Of a stretch of DNA of 35,612 nt, positions 30,283 through 35,612 are shown piece after piece. The translations under genes were made by a program, and so were the position numbers. The DNA is from Muribaculaceae bacterium. Lineage in GTDB: Bacteria > Bacteroidota > Bacteroidia > Bacteroidales > Muribaculaceae. How positions within the stretch are numbered: the stretch's first letter is position 1; each line of letters starts with the position of its first letter. The notes below the pieces were generated by a model. That model saw nothing but the letters and a program-made list of their open reading frames with translations, was not told the DNA's origin and made no database searches. Location: positions 1 to 35,612 of the forward strand of contig JAFZSO010000001.1 of NCBI GenBank assembly GCA_017619355.1, read 5' to 3'.

Positions 30283-31623
30283 ATGAACGTTGAAAAGATT
30301 TTAACTAATCTTGAGGCTAAGCACCCCGGCGAGAATGAATACTTGCAGGCCGTGCGCGAAGTCTTGTTGACAGTGCAAGACGAGTACAACAAACACCCCG
30401 AGTTCGAAAACGCTAAGATTATCGAGCGTATGGTTGAGCCCGACCGCATTTTCACATTCCGTGTGACTTGGGTCGACGACAAGGGCGAAGTTCAGACTAA
30501 CCTGGGCTACCGCGTGCAGTTCAACAACGCCATTGGCCCCTACAAGGGCGGTCTTCGTTTCCACGCTTCGGTGAACCTCTCTATCCTTAAATTCTTAGGC
30601 TTTGAACAGACCTTCAAAAACGCTCTTACTACTCTCCCCATGGGCGGTGGCAAGGGTGGTTCTGACTTCAGCCCCAAAGGCAAAAGCGATGCTGAAATCA
30701 TGCGCTTCTGCCAGGCCTTCATGCTCGAACTGTGGCGCAACATCGGTCCTGACACCGACGTGCCCGCTGGCGACATCGGCGTAGGTGGTCGTGAAGTTGG
30801 TTACCTCTATGGCATGTACAAAAAGCTCCAGCGCGAGTGCACCGGTACCCTCACCGGCAAGGGCTTTGAGTTCGGCGGCAGCCGCATTCGTCCCGAAGCA
30901 ACCGGTTTCGGTGCTTGCTACTACGTAGAGAACATGCTGAAGGACCTCGGCACCACTTTCAAGGACAAGACTGTTGCCATCTCTGGCTTCGGTAACGTGG
31001 CTTGGGGTGCTGTAACCAAGGCCACCGAACTCGGTGCAAAGGTTGTGACCATCAGCGGTCCCGACGGCTACGTCTATGATCCCGATGGTATCAGCACTCA
31101 GGAGAAGATCGACTATATGCTGGAACTCCGTTCGAGCGGCAACGACATCGTAGCTCCCTACGCTGAGAAATTCCCCAACGCTAAATTCTTCGCTGGCAAG
31201 AAACCTTGGGAACAGAAAGTTGACATCTGCATGCCTTGCGCTACCCAGAACGAGGTGCGTCTCGACGATGCCAAGATGATGCGCGACAACAAGGTTATGC
31301 TTATCGCTGAGGTTTCGAACATGGGCTGCCATGCCGACGCTATCGACCTGTTCATCGAGAACAAGATGGTCTATGCTCCTGGCAAGGCTGTCAACGCTGG
31401 TGGTGTGGCTGTTTCGGGTCTCGAAATGACTCAGAACGCTCAGCACATCTACTGGACTGCCGAAGAGGTTGACCAGAAACTCCACCAGATCATGAACGAC
31501 ATCTATGAGCAGTGCTGCCGCTACGGCAAGGAAGCCGACGGTTACATGAACTACATGAAGGGCGCCAACGTGGCTGGCTTCATGAAGGTGGCTCATGCTA
31601 TGATGGGACAGGGCATCATCTAA
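30283..31623 (+). CDS. gdhA: Glutamate dehydrogenase, hexameric, probably NADP-specific
   Basis: This 446-residue enzyme forms glutamate from 2-oxoglutarate and ammonium. Motifs include NAIGPYKGGLRFHASVNLSI, PMGGGKGGSDFSPKGKSDAE (catalytic Lys K124), DVPAGDIGVGGREVGYLYG and the dinucleotide-binding VAISGFGNVAWGA. Length and sequence fit the small hexameric, NADP-linked class of E. coli GdhA; cofactor preference is inferred from that similarity. It stands alone with a promoter and terminator. Confidence 0.96.
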   Translation: MNVEKILTNLEAKHPGENEYLQAVREVLLTVQDEYNKHPEFENAKIIERMVEPDRIFTFRVTWVDDKGEVQTNLGYRVQFNNAIGPYKGGLRFHASVNLSILKFLGFEQTFKNALTTLPMGGGKGGSDFSPKGKSDAEIMRFCQAFMLELWRNIGPDTDVPAGDIGVGGREVGYLYGMYKKLQRECTGTLTGKGFEFGGSRIRPEATGFGACYYVENMLKDLGTTFKDKTVAISGFGNVAWGAVTKATELGAKVVTISGPDGYVYDPDGISTQEKIDYMLELRSSGNDIVAPYAEKFPNAKFFAGKKPWEQKVDICMPCATQNEVRLDDAKMMRDNKVMLIAEVSNMGCHADAIDLFIENKMVYAPGKAVNAGGVAVSGLEMTQNAQHIYWTAEEVDQKLHQIMNDIYEQCCRYGKEADGYMNYMKGANVAGFMKVAHAMMGQGII

Positions 31624-31694
31624 TCACGATGTTCTGGCAGTTAAACAAGCTTACATTTAAATCAATTTAAATAGATTGCTTAACTACTATGTGC

Positions 31695-31737
31695 AAAGGC
31701 AGGTCGAGGCGTGAGCCCCAACCTGCCTTTTCTTTTT
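31695..31737 (+). terminator. Terminator of gdhA
   Basis: AAAGGCAGGT (31695-31704) pairs with ACCTGCCTTT (31721-31730), followed by TCTTTTT. Confidence 0.88.
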
Positions 31738-31781
31738 GTGGTAAATAATATAATTAAGGTGTGATGTTCGAGAAAAATGAG

Positions 31782-31789
31782 TAAATTTG
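31782..31789 (+). promoter_or_regulatory. -7 element of psuK-psuG
   Basis: TAAATTTG, 27 bases before the ATG. No clear TTG at 19-21 bases upstream. Confidence 0.5.
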
Positions 31790-31816
31790 CAGAAATGAGA
31801 AAATAACTCACTGACG

Positions 31817-32731
31817 ATGCAAACAAGAGTGACAGTGATAGGGGGCGTGAACCTCGACATAACCGCAACATTGCGAGGCGATTTCGTGCGTGCCGACAGC
31901 AATCCTGGCCGGCTGAGCCTGGCTTGCGGCGGAGTGGCGTGTAACATTGCCCAGAACCTGCAACTGCTGGAATACGATGTGCAGTTTGTGACCGTGTTTG
32001 GCGGCGACGCCTTCGGCAAGATGTGCCGCGACCAGTGCCAACGCATGGGACTTGACCTAAGCCTGAGTCAGATTTGTGACGATAACCGCAATGGCATGTA
32101 TCTGTGTGTGAACGACCATCAGGGCGAGATGATGGCGGCCGTGGTAGATAACGACATCATGCAGCAGTTGTCGCCCGGCTTCCTTGCCCAGCGCATCGAT
32201 GTCATCAACCGCTCTGCCATGGTGGTGGCCGATACCAACCTCTCGACCGAGGCTTTGCAATATCTCGTGGATCACTGCACGGCACCGCTTGTGGTGGACG
32301 CCGTGAGCACGGCCAAGGCGGGCCGCATTGTCGAAGCCCTTGAAAAGAGCGAGAAAAAGCACCTGTATTGCCTGAAGCTGAACCACCATGAGGCGAAGGC
32401 CCTCACGGGTTGCGAAACCGCCGAGGCCATGGCCGATGCGCTGCTGTGCAAGGGAGTCCAGCACGTGTTTGTGACGCACGGCTCCCGAGGCGTTGACTAT
32501 GCCACGCTGCAAGCCGATGGGCAGGTGAGTCGCATCCACCGCCCGGCCCTCACAGTAGATGTGGTGAATACCACCGGAGCCGGCGACGCCTTTGTGGCGG
32601 GCATGGTGCACGGCTGGCTGCATGGGCTGCCCATCGGGCAAGTGATAGACAAGGGTCAGCAAGCCGCTTGTGCCGCCCTTGTGACCATGAAAACGGTGAA
32701 TCCTGAAATCAAGAACTATCTAAATAAATAA
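31817..32731 (+). CDS. psuK: Pseudouridine kinase (PfkB family)
   Basis: This 304-residue PfkB-family kinase has VIGGVNLDITATL at the N-terminus, GGVACNIAQNLQLL and the C-terminal NTTGAGDAFVAGMVHGWL with the catalytic Asp in GAGD. The family alone does not fix the substrate; the next gene, two bases on, is pseudouridine-5'-phosphate glycosidase, so it most likely phosphorylates pseudouridine to its 5'-phosphate. No dedicated transporter is adjacent. Confidence 0.9.
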   Translation: MQTRVTVIGGVNLDITATLRGDFVRADSNPGRLSLACGGVACNIAQNLQLLEYDVQFVTVFGGDAFGKMCRDQCQRMGLDLSLSQICDDNRNGMYLCVNDHQGEMMAAVVDNDIMQQLSPGFLAQRIDVINRSAMVVADTNLSTEALQYLVDHCTAPLVVDAVSTAKAGRIVEALEKSEKKHLYCLKLNHHEAKALTGCETAEAMADALLCKGVQHVFVTHGSRGVDYATLQADGQVSRIHRPALTVDVVNTTGAGDAFVAGMVHGWLHGLPIGQVIDKGQQAACAALVTMKTVNPEIKNYLNK

Positions 32732-32733
32732 CA

Positions 32734-33651
32734 ATGAATCAATACCTTTCAATCTCACCCGAAGTGAAGGATGCGCTCGAGACAGGCAAACCTGTGGTGG
32801 CGTTAGAATCGACCATTATTTCGCACGGAATGCCTTATCCGCAGAATGTGCAGACGGCTCTGCGTGTGGAGCAGACCATACGCGACAACGGCGCTGTGCC
32901 TGCCACCATTGCCGTGATAGGCGGCAAACTCAAGGCAGGCTGCACGCCCGACGAAATTGAATACCTGGGCAAGAAAGGTCAGGCTGTGACCAAGGCGTCG
33001 CGCCGCGACCTGCCCGTGCTGGTGGCTCGTGGCGAAGATGGTGCCACTACCGTGACCACCACCATGATCATTGCCGCCATGGCAGGCATCGAGGTGTTTG
33101 CCACCGGTGGCATCGGAGGGGTGCATCGCGGAGCAGAGACCACCATGGACATCAGTGCCGACCTCGAGGAGCTGGCGCAGACGCCCGTGATGGTGATATG
33201 TGCTGGCGCCAAGTCGATCCTGGACCTCGGTCTCACACTCGAGTACCTCGAGACCAAGGGCGTGCCCGTGATTGGTTACGGGACCGACGAACTCCCTGCA
33301 TTCTATACCCGCCACAGCGGCTTCGGCGTGGATTACCGCATCGACACTCCCGAGGAACTTGCCGCCGCCTTCCATGCCAAGCTGGCGATGGGCCTCAAGG
33401 GCGGCATGCTGGTGACCAATCCCATTCCCGAGCAGTATTCCATGCCCGCCGACGTCATTAACAAGGCCATCGACGAGGCCATTGCCGAGTCGCAGCGCCT
33501 GGGCATCCATGGCAAGGCCACCACGCCCTTCCTGCTCGCCAAGGTGAAAGACCTGACCGGCGGCGACAGTCTGGCTGCCAACATCGAGCTGGTGCTCAAC
33601 AACGCCCGCCTGGCGGCACTCACGGCTGCAGCGCTCAAGAAAATGCACTGA
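32734..33651 (+). CDS. psuG: Pseudouridine-5'-phosphate glycosidase
   Basis: This 305-residue enzyme cleaves the C-C glycosidic bond of pseudouridine 5'-phosphate to uracil and ribose 5-phosphate. The PsuG signature is plain: VALESTIISHGMPYPQN, ATIAVIGGKLKAGC, KASRRDLPVLVARGEDGATT, FATGGIGGVHRGAETTMDIS, CAGAKSILDLGLTLEYLET and ANPIPE-like TNPIPEQYSMP. It is coupled to psuK by a 2-base gap. No clear terminator follows. Confidence 0.96.
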   Translation: MNQYLSISPEVKDALETGKPVVALESTIISHGMPYPQNVQTALRVEQTIRDNGAVPATIAVIGGKLKAGCTPDEIEYLGKKGQAVTKASRRDLPVLVARGEDGATTVTTTMIIAAMAGIEVFATGGIGGVHRGAETTMDISADLEELAQTPVMVICAGAKSILDLGLTLEYLETKGVPVIGYGTDELPAFYTRHSGFGVDYRIDTPEELAAAFHAKLAMGLKGGMLVTNPIPEQYSMPADVINKAIDEAIAESQRLGIHGKATTPFLLAKVKDLTGGDSLAANIELVLNNARLAALTAAALKKMH

Positions 33652-33728
33652 CAAGGGTGGGGAAGTGGCCAGTGAAGGCGAAAAAATGCCTGAAACACTG
33701 AAAAAGAAACGCTAAGACGAAAAAAAGT

Positions 33729-33759
33729 TTTGCAAATCAAAAAGAAATGCGTAACTTTG
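33729..33759 (+). promoter_or_regulatory. Promoter of rpmE2
   Basis: TTTG (33729-33732), 19 bases, TAACTTTG (33752-33759). An ATG at 33747 in the same frame overlaps the -7 element and so cannot be the start. Confidence 0.78.
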
Positions 33760-33830
33760 CACGCCATTACAAAGAATTGGCGTTTACCACCGCCACAAAT
33801 ATTGTAAAATTTAAAACGACAAATATAAAA

Positions 33831-34085
33831 ATGAAAAAAGGTATTCATCCCGACAACTACCGCGAAGTGGTATTTAAGGACATGTCGAACGAAGAGATTT
33901 TCATCACCCGTTCAACAGTGAACACGAAGGAAACTATCGAAGTTGATGGCAAGACTTATCCCCTGGTTAAGCTTGAAATTACCAACACTTCGCACCCCTT
34001 CTTCACCGGCAAGCAGAAACTGGTCGACACTGCTGGTCGTGTTGATAAGTTCTTGAGCCGTTATGGCGATCGCAAGAAGAAATAA
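33831..34085 (+). CDS. rpmE2: 50S ribosomal protein L31, type B
   Basis: This 84-residue protein begins [20 protein letters not shown] and contains [20 protein letters not shown] then FLSRYG. It is the L31 type B form: there are no cysteines, so the zinc ribbon of type A is missing. In bacteria with both forms, type B replaces type A under zinc limitation; whether this organism has a type A copy cannot be seen here. The start at 33831 is set by the family N-terminus and the promoter position; the leader is about 65 nt. Confidence 0.96.
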   Translation: MKKGIHPDNYREVVFKDMSNEEIFITRSTVNTKETIEVDGKTYPLVKLEITNTSHPFFTGKQKLVDTAGRVDKFLSRYGDRKKK

Positions 34086-34121
34086 TTGCAAGACGCAATT
34101 CATTTAGAATCATCATGTTAG

Positions 34122-34150
34122 CGCCTCCTGAACAAATCGGGAGGCGTTTT
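34122..34150 (+). terminator. Terminator of rpmE2
   Basis: CGCCTCC (34122-34128) pairs with GGAGGCG (34140-34146), followed by TTTTCATTTT. Confidence 0.85.
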
Positions 34151-34222
34151 CATTTTGTCTCTCCATTGTTTAAATTTCATTAAAAATAGGGGAATGATGG
34201 AATAATATCGCTTACTAATCAA

Positions 34223-34230
34223 TATATTTG
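34223..34230 (+). promoter_or_regulatory. -7 element of the two-gene unit at 34266
   Basis: TATATTTG, 35 bases before the ATG; no clear -33 element. Confidence 0.45.
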
Positions 34231-34265
34231 CATCGCATTGTTCAGGCATTAAAATTTCGTGATAA

Positions 34266-34871
34266 ATGAAAAGGATAATAACTATCATATTGCTCGCTAT
34301 CGCTTGTGTGGGAATCGTGCAGGCCAAGGACAAGGAAGTGATTGTCACCATGCAGATTACCCCTTATCAGCGCAACAAGATTCCCGCCAAGACCGATGAG
34401 TTGAAGCTGAAGACACTCTCGCTGAACGAGGCTTCGGCCCAGCCAGGTTTTGTGGCGGCGTTGCAGTCGCTATTGCAGCGCGTGGCGGCCGAGGATCTCG
34501 ATCACATCACCTTCCAGCTGCAGATTGAACCCAGCGCCGATGGTGACGGTGAGAACGACCTCATGGTGCACATCACCGGCTTCGACCTGATGCTGGAGCC
34601 CGCTGCGTCGCGCAGCGAACTGATGGGCGCGCTGCCCGTGGGATACAAATACTTCATCGTGAAGCCCACACCGCTGAACAAGACTCTGTTGTCGAAACTG
34701 TTCACGGCAGGGAAGGAGAAGATTAAGTTTGTGCGAGAGTTTGAGTTGGTGGCGCATACTGTGGATGTGCTCAACACCCAGGTCTCTGCCCAATGGCAGC
34801 AGGGCGAACTGCAGCTGCGCCGTTGCGTGATAGCCGACGAGAATAAACTGAATGCTGATGGAAACAATTGA
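34266..34871 (+). CDS. Secreted or periplasmic protein of unknown function
   Basis: This 201-residue protein has a signal peptide (1-20, MKRIITIILLAIACVGIVQA, cut before KDKE). The mature part is a mixed alpha/beta sequence without cysteine until near its end (RRCVIADEN), with KLKTLSLNEASAQPGFVAAL and HITFQLQIEPSADGDGENDL. No family was recognised. It overlaps the next gene by about 20 bases, so the two are co-translated and probably function together at the cell envelope. Confidence 0.7.
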   Translation: MKRIITIILLAIACVGIVQAKDKEVIVTMQITPYQRNKIPAKTDELKLKTLSLNEASAQPGFVAALQSLLQRVAAEDLDHITFQLQIEPSADGDGENDLMVHITGFDLMLEPAASRSELMGALPVGYKYFIVKPTPLNKTLLSKLFTAGKEKIKFVREFELVAHTVDVLNTQVSAQWQQGELQLRRCVIADENKLNADGNN

Positions 34872-35592
34872 CGAATCTAAGATACCTCCCATCCCTGAAA
34901 CCGAGGAGAATGTGCATGTGCCTCCCATTCCTGGCGTAGAGCCGCAGAGGCGTGGGTCGAAGAAGGTATGGTGGCTTGTGGCCATCGCCGCAGCGGTGCT
35001 GGCAGTGGTGTTGGCGCTGGTGCTCACAAAAGGCGACAAGAAGTCCGATGTTGACCAGGAGCGTCATGTGAGCATGGCTCAAAGTGAAGAGCCTGACATG
35101 CAGCAGAATGTGACAGTGCGCACTTACACTGGCGCTGAGGCCGACTCGATGATGCGTGCCGAGATGGCGCACATGGACAGCATAATGAATGAGATGATGA
35201 ACGACCCCTTCTTCACCGGCGGAATGGGCGGCATGCTCGACCCGTTCCAGCCGCCCACATCATCAGCGGGCAATGCTCAACCACCAGTCACTGAACGCAA
35301 AGCGAAGAAGTCGGCGGGCGGCATTGTGATTTTTGCCGGCAATGTGGGTGGTCGAGGGCTTGAGATGAAACTTGATTTGCGAGACCCGCAAAATGTGTCG
35401 GGCTCCGGCAAGTGGGACGACGGCACTCAGCTCAAAATGCTGGGCATAGGTAATGCCAGCGAACTCGATGTGACTCTCTATCTAGGCACAAAACTCTTAG
35501 GCACACTCTCGGGAACTTGGCTTGGCGAGAGTTATCGTGGGGTGTATCTCGAAGATGGCAAGCAGTCGCGCTTCTCGCTGGTGGTTCAATAG
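34852..35592 (+). CDS. Single-pass membrane protein of unknown function
   Basis: This 246-residue protein may start at 34852 or at the second Met, 34858; both lie inside the end of the previous gene. The N-terminus is proline-rich (two PPIP motifs, 12-15 and 24-27), followed by one membrane segment (about 40-59, WWLVAIAAAVLAVVLALVL). Then come a Met/Asp-rich stretch (about 100-130, ADSMMRAEMAHMDSIMNEMM) and a C-terminal beta-rich region with SGSGKWDDGTQLKMLGI and LSGTWLGESYRGVYLEDGK. The tail resembles a small beta-barrel or beta-sandwich repeat, but no family was recognised. The N-terminus is probably cytoplasmic. Confidence 0.7.
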   Translation: MLMETIDESKIPPIPETEENVHVPPIPGVEPQRRGSKKVWWLVAIAAAVLAVVLALVLTKGDKKSDVDQERHVSMAQSEEPDMQQNVTVRTYTGAEADSMMRAEMAHMDSIMNEMMNDPFFTGGMGGMLDPFQPPTSSAGNAQPPVTERKAKKSAGGIVIFAGNVGGRGLEMKLDLRDPQNVSGSGKWDDGTQLKMLGIGNASELDVTLYLGTKLLGTLSGTWLGESYRGVYLEDGKQSRFSLVVQ

Positions 35593-35612
35593 CAGTCTGA
35601 GAAGTCTCTAAA

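Overview
The window looks like a chromosomal segment of a gut Bacteroidales bacterium, probably Muribaculaceae or Prevotellaceae, though the family cannot be fixed from sequence alone. Three things support this. Most transcription units start with the Bacteroidetes promoter pattern TTG/TTTG, 19-20 bases, TAnnTTTG. The housekeeping genes are Bacteroidales types: GlnN-type glutamine synthetase, PPi-dependent phosphofructokinase, type B L31 and a short SerA. Several secreted proteins are BspA-like, leucine-rich or starch-binding-like with C-terminal dockerin repeats. No rRNA, CRISPR array, insertion sequence or phage gene was seen; there is one tRNA.

Layout. 1-2790: the 5' end of a pyruvate:ferredoxin oxidoreductase gene, a degenerate PP2C-like membrane protein and a secreted beta-helix protein. 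3046-4713: PPi-phosphofructokinase. 4714-5840: a 1.1 kb intergenic mosaic of four 21-bp tandem units, an 83-bp hairpin repeat and a 218-bp head-to-head doublet of 106-nt hairpin units. 5841-10183: one very large surface-protein gene split by an apparent one-base deletion. 10212-13119 (minus): HD hydrolase, inactive-type M16 peptidase and kdsB, then tRNA-Met. 13585-16089: glnN and a TPR protein. 16159-21727 (minus): a seven-gene operon rmlB-rmlA-ketoisomerase-ketoisomerase-aminotransferase-murI-radical SAM activase. 21960-24266: an LRR protein with three dockerin repeats. 24484-25392: divergent rpmH and efp. 25605-27263 (minus): a SusE/CBM26-like dockerin protein. 27521-27703: a small lipoprotein. 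27817-29827 (minus): serC-serA. 30283-31623: gdhA. 31817-33651: psuK-psuG. 33831-34085: rpmE2. 34266-35592: two uncharacterised envelope proteins.

How the genes fit together. GlnN and GdhA cover ammonium assimilation, and SerC-SerA make serine. PFOR and PPi-PFK belong to anaerobic glycolysis. KdsB, MurI and the dTDP-sugar genes supply LPS, peptidoglycan and surface glycans; the dTDP branch points to a 3-amino-3,6-dideoxyhexose rather than rhamnose. PsuK-PsuG recycle pseudouridine. The dockerin proteins are exported, but no cohesin partner lies in the window.

The most unusual material is non-coding: the mosaic at 5098-5516, a dispersed copy of one of its parts at 12175-12256, and short tandem arrays of 7 or 8 bp that begin at or run through the stop codons of three minus-strand genes (1801-1872, 12305-12360, 16112-16183).
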